Shown here piece by piece: positions 1-11,808 of a stretch of DNA of 64,000 bases. The DNA is from Pisolithus tinctorius. Lineage: Eukaryota; Basidiomycota; Agaricomycetes; Boletales; Pisolithaceae. The position numbers and the translations under genes are program-made. The notes under the pieces are model-generated. The model searched no databases and was not told the DNA's origin. It saw nothing but the letters and a program-made list of their open reading frames with translations. Location of the stretch: the NCBI GenBank assembly GCA_024663395.1, contig JANFAH010000063.1, positions 186,001 through 250,000 of the forward strand, read 5' to 3'. The stretch's first letter is position 1; each line of letters opens with the position of its first letter.

Positions 1-506
1 GAGGGAGAGTATAGACAGAGAGTCGGAGGTAACTCTGACAGGCAGAAGTCAGAGGCAGAAGGAGTAGGAACTAAGTTGATATTCATACTGAAGAACAGCA
101 GAGTACAGTACATGCTTTTATACTGCTATGGAAGTACAGTAATCAGAATTGGAACTGACATATGGAGACTCATAAATTTTCAAGTAAAATTTCCTGGATG
201 ATGAATGAAGGGTAGATGGAGGACATACGAACGGGTAACACAGAACATCCAGAAAAGGAAATAGTCCAGGTGCTGGACCATGCGGTGAGTGTGCTGCAGA
301 GTACCTGACTGCAAAGGTAGTCACATGACCCTGCAGAGGATGGACCACTCGGTCCAGTAGGAGAGCAACACAAGTCCAACAGCAGTCGGAGTGGAGATGG
401 TTCGCAACCAACAGAAGTTGGGTGGAGTTGGTGCAGAGTGAGTGAATGACCAGTGGAGTAGGGTGCAGAGTGAGTAAGGGCTTAGTGTGAACGCATGGTT
501 ATGACA
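1..506 (-). mobile_element. LTR family A, cut by the window edge
   Basis: Read on the minus strand this begins at 506 with TGTCATAACC and matches the solo LTRs at 23,484-24,218 and 39,418-41,741 and the truncated copy at 20,141-20,824. Only about the first 500 of 735 bp lie in the window. It carries CpGs at a few places where other copies have TpG or CpA (around 230, 350 and 400), so it may be a younger or less decayed copy. No coding capacity. Whether an internal retrotransposon region follows to the left cannot be seen. Confidence 0.8.
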
Positions 507-713
507 GGCATTGTGGATGCCCCTTGCACACTTGGTCATGCTGTGGGCTTCACTTATCCCTTGCCTGTGTGTACAGGCATCCATGACACCCTTGCTCATG
601 CACTGGTGTGTGTGTTCACACAGGTATAGGCAAAAACTATCTCCCTGCATGAGGGCATCCTGGATGCCCTTGTTCCCAAACCCTGCTGACATGTTTATTA
701 TTTTCAGAATTTT
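507..713 (+). repeat. Dispersed repeat segment shared with 17.64-17.94 kb
   Basis: The stretch with repeated GTGGATGCCC, CTTGCCTGTGTGTAC and CCCTGCATGAGGG blocks recurs in the same order at about 17,640-17,940. It encodes nothing recognisable. It joins directly to the SNF2 relic through a pyrimidine-rich TTTTCAG that may be an old intron end. Confidence 0.5.
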
Positions 714-2303
714 TATATTGAATTCTGACATGGTCTACTTCACCCCCCACATGAATCCCAGCTCTGGGAACAACACATGGAGCACTCTGGCCTCACTGCA
801 AGAGTGGAAAGGCAATCACTGCTTGACAAAGTTGGACATCCTTGCTGAAATTGTCACCCACCACCTTGCACCTGACAACTCCCCCCCTCTGAACATCCTG
901 GATGATGGCAAAACCCTTGAAGTGGGTCAGTCAATGGTGGTTGATGAGCCTGTCAGCAAGGAACCCAATTGCATTATCATCTTCTTGGCTTTCCCCAGCT
1001 CTAATGTGGTGATCATCAATGTAAGTCACAATTACACTATTGTGTTGAAGTTCAGTAGTTGATCCATTCACTAGGTTCTGAAATTACACAGCATCAAGGC
1101 ATTGGAGCTCCATGGGAAGCTCAGCCTGGAAAAGCACAAATCAGTGTTGAATGAGTTCTGCTGGTCCACACAAGAGGCTGGTGCTCATGTCTTGATACTG
1201 TCAATGGTAGGTATGGTCAGCCTTAACTGGCCTGTGCAAATATCATGATCATTGCCATACATATATTCCTATTGGTTGACCCTATTGTCAATTCTCTCAC
1301 AAGGATACACTGTGGTCTGCATTGGAAGATGAGCAATTGCATAGATGGATCTATCAATATCCACAACAGAAACATGTTCACTTCTATTGGCTCATCATGC
1401 ATGGCACTCCCAATGTCTTCCTGAACAATATCACATTCAACAAGGGGAATTTGCATAGCATGATTCTACTTTAACCTAATGAAAACATATTGTCATAGGT
1501 GCCTTGTTTACTGGAGGTCCAGACAACAATACTTCAACCAAGGGGGAAGATCTAAGCCCTGAGTTGGACAATCCAGAAGGCAGCATGGACATGGACCCCA
1601 AGGAACCTGCACCAAGGAACAAGAGGGGTATGAAGAAGAACTGGGACAAAGCCCCTGTAACCCCTATGAAGAAGGGTACTAAGTGGGTGATAGACCATTC
1701 CCCTCCATCTGCCAGTCAGCAACCTGGTCCTTTGAAGAAGTCAAAGGGTGGGGCCCATCCACAGAAGAATCTATTTAACAAGAGTACAGTCAATCCAAAG
1801 GCAAACAGCCCCAAAGGGAAGGCTTGGTGCGGAGCTCTGCCCCGGGACCTTCAGGTATGACATGGTCTGTAGATCCCCCTGTTCCCACTGCTCCCACTCC
1901 CCCCCATTCCTGCTGCTCCCTCTCTCCACCATGCTTCAGGTGCCATGTCCAATCCTGTGCTGAATCCTGGCCTCAGCCCTGCTAACACTGAGGCCCTTTG
2001 GAATCCTGATACTGACCCCATCATGCAGAATATGAGGTCTGATCTTGGCAGCTTGACCCAGAGCAACTTGATACATTGGCTGCACTCAATCTGCAGAACC
2101 CTTCCACAGATATGGACCCCACTGATGGCTCATCTCCACTCTCCTCTCCACCTGCAACTCTGCAGGTTAAGATCACTCCTGGGGTCTTGGCTCAGCAGCC
2201 ATTGACCAAACAGCAAGTTGACCATGAGGACCTGGACATACCAGTGGCTGGGCCTAGTTGTGATGGGGCATCAGCCACCAAGTTAGGTTATGAGCCCCTG
2301 TAG
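714..2303 (+). pseudogene. SNF2-type helicase C-terminal relic, copy 1
   Basis: Fragments in several frames fit the C-terminal (motor lobe 2) half of a SNF2/Rad54-like ATPase. About 825-1,020 gives KLDILAEIV followed by FLAFPSSN. About 1,075-1,235 gives LKLHSIKALELHGK, then LILSMVGMVSLN, where functional relatives have a VG.VGLNL motif V. About 1,300-1,455 gives a decayed DTLWSALEDEQ.H block, then YPQQKHVH and NVFLNNITFNKG (motif VI region). After an intron, 1,504-1,857 and 1,945-2,303 encode a low-complexity tail rich in K, P and S. Frame changes, stops and replaced motif residues show it is dead. The N-terminal lobe is missing. A second copy lies at 36,065-37,525. The family call rests on motif order in the sequence plus known SNF2 motifs; the partner or substrate is unknown. 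Confidence 0.6.
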
Positions 2304-2379
2304 GGTGGATTTTCAGCTGACCCTAGGGCTGTGCTGACCCCACACCTAACCCCATACACTTCCTATTTGGGTGCTGGGG

Positions 2380-2710
2380 TTATGTATATGGCAACAGAGC
2401 CCCTATTGCGTCATAAGGAGAGTGGGTGATCATGTGATGGCACCTTTGGCTGTCCAGGATGGCCACCCACCTCACAGGCCCATGATCATGTGATCCCACC
2501 CTTGACCATGCTGCATGGCCATCCCACACCATGGGTATGTGGGTCACATGACCTCACCCTCAACCATGCAGTGTGGCTGTCTTGGACAGCCATCCTGTAC
2601 TGTGGGTGTACTGGTCACATGACCAAAGTGCACCCATGCTGCCATGGCTGTCCAAGACAGCCACCCCACACCATGGACACCCAAGTCATGTGACTGAAGT
2701 GGACAGCCAA
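2380..2710. repeat. Palindrome-rich repeat block (TGGCTGTCC and TCACATGA types)
   Basis: Inverted pairs of GGCTGTCC/GGACAGCC, with an AAG or TTG centre, alternate with TCACATGA/TCATGTGA at about 50-80 bp spacing. The same combination fills 45.04-45.86 kb, and the first motif recurs at 38.2-39.35 kb. No gene is supported; the 67-aa reading frame here is repeat-derived. Confidence 0.6.
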
Positions 2711-3680
2711 CCAATCATGTCATTACTGCTTTCTAGTTAATGATGTACCTGTACAAAGGGATAAACTATACAGATTACTATCCATGCCACACACACATTG
2801 TGACTCTAGGCAAAAGTGTAGGAAATGTAAGTTGCCTTCCACAGAAGTGGAGTCTAATTTAACTTCTTTCTAGAATACATCAATGAACAAAAAAGACCAT
2901 TGAGCAAATATTCCACACAGAGCTGGAGAGTGACCTTAATGTGACATACCACACATTTTCAAAGTGGCATGCCACAGGAAGCAAGTTTCTCTCTGTCACA
3001 GCAAGGGGGATGATCTACATTCTAGTTTTGGTTGTGGGTTTGGAGCTGTGCACTGCATCAGAGAAGATGATGCCAGGATTGTAAGCAGAGATTTGTACTC
3101 TTCTGCACTCTCCTCCCTCAGGTTTGTCAACTTCCAAATGATGTTCAGGAAACTAACTGATGGTTAGGTGCTACTGGCAATATCATTGCATCCAAGATCA
3201 TTCCCACAATTTCCAACATGATGTGATACCATCCAATGAGCATGACTATGATGCTTTCCAAGTCATGCTTGTCAGAGCTTGGTCTCTCTGTTGAGTTCAA
3301 CTGCACAGACATAATCAGCTTTGATGCATTCTTCGATGCAGCAGTATGCAAGTAAGTTCAGTGGCTTTGGAAATACCACACTGTTAACAAACTTCTCAAG
3401 CATGTTCACCTTTCAACCTTGAGACTTGTCATTATGGAGTCCTTGTGTGGGAATTCAATCATTGGTCTGACCTATTCCTGTACATTGAGTCATATTTGAG
3501 GAGCTTTTGACTCCCAGTGACTTTTGATCTTACATGCCACCTTTGAGTGACATGGATGAAAGCACTGAAGGCCCAGATGCACTGTCCAACAATGTCTCAT
3601 CTCCTCCACCTGCTCAGTGTTATCATGTACTCACATCATTTAACCACCACCATCCATGCAACCTTCATTTTCCTGCTCTC
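2711..3680. other. Gene-poor relic DNA
   Basis: Short open stretches of up to 68 codons occur in changing frames (for example 2,964-3,167 on plus) with stops in all frames. Parts look like former exons, but no domain is recognisable. No tRNA, rRNA or complete gene is seen. Confidence 0.4.
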
Positions 3681-4521
3681 TGTTAAGTACAGGTTCACCC
3701 TAGGGTGACCAGGCTTCAAGACCAGGTGACAGGGGCTAAGTCTGGGTGGCCAGAGTCAAGGCTGGGAGAGAGGGGCCAAGTCTGGTTGGACTGGAGTTAA
3801 GGCCAGAGGTCAGGGGCTAAGTCCAGAGGACCAGACTTAAGGCTGGGAGTGTGGGAACAAGGCTGGTAGCATGGGAAACTGACTGGTCTTGGAGTGCACA
3901 CAGGGGGAAGCCAGTCTGGGGTTGGATCTACCTCCCTTGGTCTCAGCTTATGTGCTGTACCCTTATACAAGCTGGGGAGAGGTCTGGGACAGGGGCTGGG
4001 GATAGCTTAAGGCTTGGCCTTTAGCTAAGAGTAGACTTGAGGAGTAATACAGAATTGAGGGTAATACTTAGTTGATATTCTGAATGAGGTGCTACAAAGT
4101 ATGTACAGGGGTTATATACACAAGGCCGGTCCAGAGTAATGAACCTAGAGCTGGACTTGTTAATAAGCTATCACTGAGAGGATTAGCAAGGTATGAACAG
4201 CCACAGAGGCTGTGCCAAGACTAATAGTCAAAGTCCAGGTGACCAGCATAACCAGAGTTGGACACAGGTTTTGTACAGTAAGCAAAGTTCAGACAAGCAG
4301 GCTAGATCAAATATAGTACAAACATTGGAAAACAGACTGGAATTATGTCTGGGTCACCCAGACATGGACCTGGGAGGACTGGGTTGGAACAACACAAGGC
4401 TGGGAGGCCAGAATGGACCAGAGATAGGGGTAAAACACTGGAGTTGGGTTTCTTAGGCTGGAGTTAGGTTTTCTAGGCTGGACCAGGACTGGGCTTGACC
4501 CCAAGAGTCATGGATATGACA
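3681..4521 (-). mobile_element. Solo LTR, family C
   Basis: An 841-bp element bounded by TGTTAAG at 3,681 and ATGACA at 4,521 is flanked by a perfect 5-bp duplication CTCTC (3,676-3,680 and 4,522-4,526). Its reverse complement matches the solo LTR at 8,631-9,520. There is no coding sequence between the ends, so this is a solo LTR left by recombination. The 5-bp target duplication and TG..CA ends are typical of Gypsy or Copia retrotransposons. Confidence 0.9.
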
Positions 4522-4809
4522 CTCTCCAGGGACCCAAGGAAAGGGAAACATGGAGTAAGAAAGAGTGCCTGCATGTATTGACAGCTCCATCTGTGCAGAA
4601 CTTGGAGGATCTCAAACAGGAGGTAAGATCTGTGTATGGTTCTTGTGAATGTGCTTTGTGACATGTAATGCAGCTATCCAATATATATAATAAGGATGGT
4701 GTTGGGCATGCACCTGAACATTGCATCTGAGTGCCAATGGAAGCACTGGAAGGGTAAGAAGATGAATGTGACCAAATTCCATGCAATGCTGACAGTCACC
4801 TGATTTCAT

Positions 4810-5708
4810 AGCAATGATGTTGCCATCACATCTATGTAGCAATGGAAGTTTGCTTGCATTTATTGCCACTTCAATGCCATCACATCTTTGGGATGCTCTT
4901 CATGACCTTTTAGTCTTGACATGTGATTCTTTTTCACTCACAGATCTGTCATCTGAAGATGACTTTGAGGACTGGAATGATGCAGGTGCATTCAGGGCAA
5001 TGCATTGGTCATGGTACAACAGGCATGGCACCCATGTAATTTTTATTGATTTGTTTTGCCAGACAGTTGCTAATCTAACCACACTAGGGAACTCAGGCTC
5101 CTAGTAATATCCACCCTGCTTATTTAGAGTGAGCTGACTGTTCACATACAAATCATTCACAATTTCTTCCATACCTGTTGACACAAATGGGTGATCATTG
5201 AGAAATGTATCAAAGGTTTACCATGGTATTTGATGAGGTGTTTGAATGGATACAAGCAGAGGTATGTATTGTTTCAATTTTTGTTTAATGACACCCAAGT
5301 TCAAATAATGCTGTTGATACCCAGAGGAGTATGAAGTGATGTCCATGGTTGCTGGTGCTCTTCCTGGATATGCCTTGTTACATGCAGAACCCTTCACCTC
5401 TATTGTGCTCAACATCAATGTTTGTACTTGGATTCATCAAGATTGTCAAGATTGTGAATTTTGCATGGTGTTGGCAATTGGACAATTCCAGGGCAGCTCT
5501 CTGGTCCTCATGGAGCCTGGCCTTGTGCTGAAGCTGAGGGAAGGGGACTTTGTGGTGTTTTGATCAGCAGAAGTCAGTCATCTTAATTTGGACTATACTG
5601 GAGAGTGGGCATCACTTGTCCTGCTCATGGATAGGGGAATGGACTCATGGGTGTGGAATCAGAATGGGTGGGGCCATAATGTAACCTCTGAAGTTTTTCA
5701 GATATGAT
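4810..5708 (+). pseudogene. TET/JBP-type 2-oxoglutarate/Fe(II) oxygenase relic
   Basis: Several exons fit the catalytic double-stranded beta-helix of fungal TET/JBP enzymes, which oxidise methylated bases in DNA. About 4,975-5,035 encodes FRAMHWSWYNRHGTH. About 5,206-5,260 encodes FDEVFEWIQAE, followed by a GTATGT donor. Then 5,336-5,700 encodes VAGALPGYALLHAEPF, VLNINVCTWIHQD, MEPGLVLKLREGDFVVF, SHLNLDYTGE and a final SLVLLMDRGMDSW. The metal-binding HxD is at 5,435-5,443 and the distal His at 5,579-5,581. It is broken: an in-frame TGA at 5,561-5,563 lies where an Arg codon (CGA) is expected, and the expected 2OG-binding Arg after GE is Trp (TGG for CGG). Both are what CpG decay produces. 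Published work links fungal TET/JBP expansions to KDZ transposons, but I see no KDZ transposase here. Confidence 0.7.
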
Positions 5709-5924
5709 ATGTAGGACAGTGCTCTGTACCACTTTCTGCAAAGCTTACCCAAGTAGTCCTATTTCCTGGTCTCCTCTCACTCAAGCTGCTTTGGAGGTCA
5801 TTGCATGCCAGCCAATGTGTGGTAGGTTGACAAAATCTATACAGATAACTCAGTTGTATGCAGACAGCTACAACACCTTAATGTATTCACCTAGCTAATA
5901 ACATGCTTTCCAGGGCCAGTGCTC

Positions 5925-6130
5925 AATCTGAGTGTGCAGAATGTGCAGCAAGTGCATAGACCAAGTTTAGTGAGTGCATAGTGAGTGTAGTGAGTGCATA
6001 GTGAGTGCATAGACTGAGTGCACAGAGTGCATAGACCAAGTGTGCAACAAGTGTAGTGAGTGTGCAGTGCATGCATAGTGAGTGTGTAGACAGTGTGCAG
6101 AGTGTGTAGTGAGTGCATAGACTGAGTGGT
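5925..6130. repeat. Tandem repeat with AGTGAGTGCAT units
   Basis: Imperfect copies of AGTGAGTGCAT and AGTGTGCAG, period roughly 10-12 bp, run for about 200 bp. The long reading frames over it are repeat artefacts. Confidence 0.8.
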
Positions 6131-6310
6131 AGACCATTAGGAATGCAACCAACACAGCCACTGAGGGCAACCTACCTTATATGGAAGGTAGCCTGAAGGC
6201 AACTATACAGCCACTGAGGGCAACCTACACAGCCACTGAAGGCAACCTCACAGCCACTGAGGGAAACCACCATATAAGGAAATAAATACGCAGCCACCAG
6301 AAAGTTGGTG
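6131..6310. repeat. Tandem repeat of ACAGCCACTGAGGGCAACC
   Basis: About six copies of a roughly 20-45 bp unit containing ACAGCCACTGA and GGCAACC occur. Related AGCCAC..GAAAGC units build the blocks at 26.57-26.9 kb and 46.8-47.1 kb. No gene. Confidence 0.7.
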
Positions 6311-7070
6311 AAGGAAAGCAAACACAGCCACTGAGGGTCAAAAAATAAGTGACTGGTTGCTTATCCGGACCCAAGATGACTAGTACATGATTAGCAAAAA
6401 TGTGGACACAGTGATGACCAATGACTACCAATGACCAACTACCAAATACCAAATACCAAGTACTGACAGCAGACATGGACATGGTGAATATGAGTAGCAA
6501 AAATAAGTGACTGGTCACTTGTTTGGAGGGCAGATGATGAGCAAGGTGGTTAGCAAAAAAGTGGACTACCAAGGGATGTAGTGGTGACTACCCACCTACC
6601 AACTACCAACTGACTTGAATATGACTAGCAAAAAATAAGGGACTGGTTGCTTATCTGGACTGGACAGACAAGCACCACTACTGAGTGACTAGTGACCACC
6701 AACTACTAAGTACTGATGGCTACACCACTGACTACTGAAAAGCAACTACTGACTACAAGGGATGAAGGGTTGACTGATGAATATAAGTGAAGAAAATAAG
6801 TGACTGGTGTCACACACCAAAGGTGTTTGGTGAGGTGGACATGGATACTGCTGATGAATGGAGATGAAGACTATAGCCCTCATGTGTAGAATGACTCCCA
6901 GGAATGTTGGCAGTCATCCTTTGCACAAGAACAAGTTGTCAATGCTGAGGAAAAGAAGGAAGCAAGTTAAGCACCAGTAAAAATTCTCAAGTGCCTGTGT
7001 ACAGCATTCTGGTTTTCAACATATCTCTGCCATTTCTGCAGATACCAACACATTCCAACACTCATTTATA
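6311..7070. repeat. Interspersed repeat carrying the AATAAGTGAC palindrome
   Basis: Copies of the 22-bp palindromic motif lie at about 6,344, 6,502 and 6,634, with a degenerate one near 6,797. Between them are ACTACCAA and GACTAGTGAC tracts. The block recurs in direct orientation at 46,380-46,580. No gene is supported. Confidence 0.6.
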
Positions 7071-7658
7071 GTGCTTAGCCATGCAATCCTACCTTCCAAA
7101 ATTGGAAAGGATCTGTGCACACCACATGTTTCTACAGCACTCCCTCCAAAAGATGCTCATTTCACTAATTCTTCTGATATGGCCACCTCCACATCAATCA
7201 TTTTGCTTGTCCCCTTTGCTAGGGACCATGGCTACATATATCTACCAGGAGTTCCTACTAGCTTCCATCCTGAAGCATCCTGGTACATCCCATCCTTGTC
7301 TGCTCCCTCTCAGCCCATCCAGCTTGGACAGCATGTTCTTTTCATCAGTATGACCTCTAGGAGGACATTCTTTGGTTGCCTCAGGTCTGTCATTCAGTTT
7401 GAAAGGTCTTATGTGGTTGTTTCAGTCTCTCCAGTCCAAGAAGCATATGGATCCTTCCTCCCTGCTCCCTGCAATGTCTTCATACTAATCTCATCCATCA
7501 TTCTTCCAAAATTGCGACAGCTACAGTATAATCCACTGTTCTCCACTCTCCCTGATCACATCCATGATGAGTATGATGCACATCTTGCCTTCTTATTGCA
7601 AGATACAGCAGAAGACACTCCCCCTTCATCCTCTCTTCCAACAGAGCCTCATTCATAA
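7071..7658 (+). pseudogene. Unidentified 195-codon open frame
   Basis: This is one of the longest uninterrupted frames in the CpG-poor part. The translation is Pro/Ser-rich with hydrophobic stretches (SIILLVPF, YVVVSVSPVQEA) and an acidic-to-serine tail. I recognise no domain, signal or catalytic motif. There is no clear upstream promoter and no partner exon. It may be a surviving exon of a decayed repeat family; it could also be a chance open frame. Confidence 0.25.
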
Positions 7659-7689
7659 AGTTTTTATTTGCTTCACTGAGAGGACAGTT

Positions 7690-7711
7690 GGGGGGGGGGG
7701 GGGGGGGGGGG
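7690..7711. repeat. Run of 22 consecutive G
   Basis: A perfect G homopolymer follows AGGACAGTT. Such tracts can form G-quadruplexes and are also common assembly-error sites, so the exact length is uncertain. Confidence 0.9.
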
Positions 7712-8630
7712 AAAGTTGTGATCCCCTATGCTCCTGTCACCCCACAGACCTGCAAAGCTTGACCCCTGTTGACACCTTACTCACCCTGTCCACTTTTGGA
7801 TGTACTATATTGGCATCAGATCAGTGCTGCCTCTCTGTCATCCCACTTTGGCCTAGAAGCAATCTCTTTGAGATGTGACATGCACAGCCTCCCTCTAATG
7901 CAATTCCAGTGTGCTTACCCAGTTTCTGACAAAGCTTGACTCATACTTTGAAATTCTGACTGTCCTTGACTCACCTATTGCCAATACTTACCAATCTTTT
8001 GACTTTGCTTATTGATTCTTTGCTTTTTGGCTTACTTATCCTTACCAATGCTCACCAATGCTTTCTAAGTCAATTACCCACTGCTTATATTCCTTACCTA
8101 TCAGTTACCAATCACTTACCAAGTGCTTGCACCTTGTTTTCCATAGGTAACACCCCTGTACTGTGTATAAATCACTGTACTTAGATAGCAAAAAAAAAGA
8201 AGACATCAGAGACCCCCTCTTGCTTGCATTTTATCATCCCTCAGTAAATCATTCATCAGCTTCAATAGTTGAGACCTTTATTAAGGGTCTAGCTATTGTC
8301 TACTTCATCTATCATTGCCTATCATCAATCAAGCTTCACTCCAAGTTCTCCCTGAGCTCAGTACAGTTCAGAACATCAAATTAAGTCAACATCTATCCCC
8401 CTGTAGGCTGACATCAGTCTACCCCATTGCAATCCTCTCACATTCTTGCTCCCTCTTCATCAGGAACACCCCCAACCCTCAGCACTCATCTCTGGGTGTT
8501 GTAACTCACAAAAGCCCATCCAAATAAAAGGTTCCACCACTTGCTCTTATTGTCTTTTGTGTTGGTTTTGATTGGTTTTCACCACTGAACCACACTTTGA
8601 CTCACAGTGGTCAGCACCATATGCATGCCC
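7712..8630. other. No gene recognised
   Basis: AT-rich sequence with short frames only and repeated CTTACCAAT and ACTTACC words at 7,980-8,130. An AATAAA lies near 8,523. No coding or RNA feature can be supported. Confidence 0.4.
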
Positions 8631-9520
8631 TGTCATGTCCATGACTCTCAGACTCAAGCCCAGTCCAGTCTGGACCCCTAGCCCCTATCTCTGGTGAAGC
8701 CTGGTCCTAGTCCAGCCCAGAAAACCTAACTCCAGCCCTAAGAAACCCAACTCTGGCCTAAATAACTCAAGTCCAGTGGTTTACCCCTATCTCCGGTCCA
8801 CTCTGGCATCCTGGCCTTGTACTGCTTCACCCCAGTCCTCCCAGGTCCATGTCTGGGTCACTCAGACATAACTCCAGTCTGTTTTCCCATGTTTGTACTA
8901 TATTTAGTCTAGTCCCCTTTGCTGATCTTTGCTCACTGTATGAAACCTGTGTCTGACTCCAGTTATGCAGTCACCTGGACTTTGGTTATTAGTCTTGGCA
9001 CAGCCACTATGGCTATCCACACCTTGCTAATCATCTCACTAATAGCTTGTTAACAAGTCCAGTTCTATGTTCATTACCCCAGACCAGCCTCATGTATTTA
9101 ACCTCTGTACATACTTCATAGCACCTCAGTCAGAATATCAACTTAGTATTACCCTCAAGTCTGTAATGCCCCTCAAGTCTACTCTATAGCTAAGGCTGAG
9201 CCTTAAGCTATCCCCAGCCCCTGTCCCAGACCTCTCCCCAGCTTGCATAAGGGTACAGCACATAAGCTGAGACCAAGGGAGGTAGATCCAACCCTGGACC
9301 AGCTTCCCCCTGTGCATGCTCCAAGACCAGTCAGTTTCCCATGCTGCCAGCCTTGTAGCCTTAAGTCCAGTCCTCTGGACTTAGCTCCTGCCCTCCAGCC
9401 CTAACTCCAGTCCAACTGGACTTGGCCCCTGTCTCCTGGCCTTGACTCTGGCCACCCAGACTTAGCCCCTGTCACCTGGTCTTGAAGCCTGGTCAACTGA
9501 GGGTAAACCCATACTTAACA
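8631..9520 (+). mobile_element. Solo LTR, family C, with perfect target duplication
   Basis: An 890-bp element starts TGTCATGTCC and ends ACTTAACA. It is flanked on both sides by TGCCC (8,626-8,630 and 9,521-9,525). It is the inverted relative of the LTR at 3,681-4,521. No internal coding region remains. The clean duplication shows that this element transposed as such before being reduced to a single LTR. Confidence 0.9.
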
Positions 9521-9525
9521 TGCCC

Positions 9526-11411
9526 TGAAGGCCTGGTATGAGAAGAAGAAGACACAATTACATGAGCTGGAGTTGTTGATCAAACAATTGAAGAAGCAGG
9601 ATACAGAGGAGGCTACTGAGGCAGATATTGGGGAACTCAATGATTATCTCAAGGATGTCTATGACATCAAGGGTCTTTTGGGATATGGGGGACAGTGGCT
9701 GGTGACAATATACAGTAAAGGTGAGGATCTATGATCTATCTGTCTCAATGGGTGTAAATCCCACAAATGTTGAGCACCCAGATCTGTGTGAATATGCATT
9801 GATTCAGTGGTGACACACTTGATGTTATTGGATCACATGCATATCTATGCAGATCCAGATGCTCAATTTTTGCATAGATATGTCCATGAATCATCTTCTA
9901 TCCACCAGTCCTGCATCCACACACTTCCCATCTGTGCAAATGTTGGATATCAACATTTGTGCATTGTGTTCTATTCTATACATACTGATGGATCACACAG
10001 GGGACATAGATGAAAAACAGGGCCTCTTCATGTCACAAAATGAGCACACATATGTCAAAGCACCAGCAGAGGGCCTCATCCAGCAATTCAAAGAGGCCCT
10101 TGTGTTGGGTCACAAGTGGTACAATATCCCTCATGCTGGAGTCAATGCTGGTCCTGTTGGCAAACAGACAGAGCTCCTCTCCCAAGACTATGTATTCAAG
10201 TTGATGTTGTTCATGAACTTGGTGTCAATGCATTACATCCATTTCCTGATATTCAACCTCAATAAATTGCATGTGATGATGATGAGCCCAGGGGGAGGGG
10301 TAAGTGTGAGAACATGGCATTGCAAATCATGCTGACTATACTACATTGATAGATCATTGCTTATGTGATGTTGGCCCTCAAAGAGAAGCTTGCTCTGTGT
10401 TTCAACACCATTAAATTCACCATTGCAGAATTCAAAGATCTCAACCAGAAGGCAAGCAAGCATGATTCATCTTCTGAGAAAGAACAAGCCTGTGACCTGT
10501 GACCATCTCCAGTCCATACTTGCCACCTTGAAGAGGGCCTCACCTCTGCACCAGGCAATTGTACCAAAAGTTCAGGACATCATTGATGCAGTCTTTGCAG
10601 GCCATCTGTTTACTGACTTGGAGACTTCAGGTCATCTCTGTCAAGCCCATTCATTCATATACCAGTCTGCATTCAATTGATACTGCCACACTCTCATCAT
10701 CATGCTCAAGGAGGAGATCACACAGATGAATGAGGATATATCATTATATGGGGACAGCATGAAGCAGGCAATTCAGATGTCCCCAGCAAAGATAAGTCTT
10801 CTCCTCAGCAAATGGTGTTCAGATGAACCATTCTACCTCTTCCCCCTCCCATCATATTGTCTCATTGAGGCCATGAACAAGCACCTTCTCAGGATTAACA
10901 GTGCATTGCTTGAAGTAAGTCATCCAATCATATCCATGCAGCTCCTAACTGTGCACATAGTATGCATCATGGTGGACACCACTCATCCACCATGACAAGT
11001 TCCATCCATGGGACTGGTCTCCTGGATCTGCAAGTGGAGACATGGTCAGGGCAGTGTTGGCACACAGGTTGCTGCAGATTGTCAACAAGGTATGCCTGCC
11101 AAAACACTATTGACATTCAATCATATTCATTACATGAAAGATCATTGCTATGGTCTTCTTGTGATACACAATGTTCTTACAGATGGAAGACTCTCTCACA
11201 TACAAAGGGCCCCTCTGGAATCAGCTTACCCAGAACAAATTACTTTTGATCTTCAGTCAACTCAAGAGGATGATGACAAGGACTTGAATCCCAAGGGAAA
11301 GGCAGAGTCAAAAGCAAAGGCAGGGGACAATGAAGGGGACAAAGATGGAGGACAGGAGGAGAGGCAAGTTGGAGATGATGGTGATTGTGATGAGACCCTA
11401 ACAACAGGGTT
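9526..11411 (+). pseudogene. Unidentified multi-exon relic, 9.5-11.4 kb
   Basis: A first stretch (about 9,530-9,720) encodes a charged helix containing KKKTQLHELELLIKQLKKQD, followed by GELNDYLKDVYDIKGLLGYG. A longer frame spans 9,847-10,335. Further pieces follow at 10,390-10,680, 10,702-10,995 and 11,008-11,411, the last ending in an acidic and basic low-complexity tail with repeated KAKAG and EGD words. Several junctions look like GTAAGT..CAG introns, for example after 10,302 and 10,914. In-frame stops and frame changes indicate a relic. I do not recognise the family. The TGTT-ended element at 11,412 cuts it off. Confidence 0.35.
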
Positions 11412-11777
11412 TGTTGTAGGCTCGCACCAAGAACCAACAGAAGAGAGAAAAGAAAGAAGAGGAGATGTCTTAGAAGCAGATGGATTTAGGACTTGAAGAC
11501 CCAAATGAACTAGCTTGGAGCTAGTTGGGCGATCGAGCAGCAGTACTTATACTATAGTACATGAGGTAACGGTGAGGCATACATGAGGTCCGTGACATCA
11601 TAGTGATGTCATAATGATATCATAGTGGAGCGGAACGTACTAGAAGGAGAAAGTGAGGCGGAGGTGAGGTGAGGTCTAGGCCGGAGCCCAGACCGAGTCC
11701 AAGAGATAAGATAAGATGCAAAGATTAGATAAGATGAAAAGAAAGGAGAGGAAAGGAAAAGAGTACATATCGTAACA
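11412..11777 (-). mobile_element. LTR-like element with CpG retained
   Basis: A 366-bp segment has TGTTG..TAACA ends and, unlike its surroundings, many CpG dinucleotides, for example around 11,421, 11,531, 11,590 and 11,683. Read on the minus strand it is pyrimidine-rich near the start, as many LTRs are. The flanking 5-mers (GGGTT and GTGAT) do not match, so insertion as a unit is not proven. The retained CpG suggests a younger age than neighbouring LTRs. Confidence 0.5.
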
Positions 11778-11808
11778 GTGATGATGATGGGGGTTCTGGA
11801 GGAGACAT

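Noticed and set aside
5925..6130. Cysteine/histidine-rich minus-strand frames of 67-75 codons
   Set aside because: They are translations of the AGTGAGTGCAT tandem repeat.
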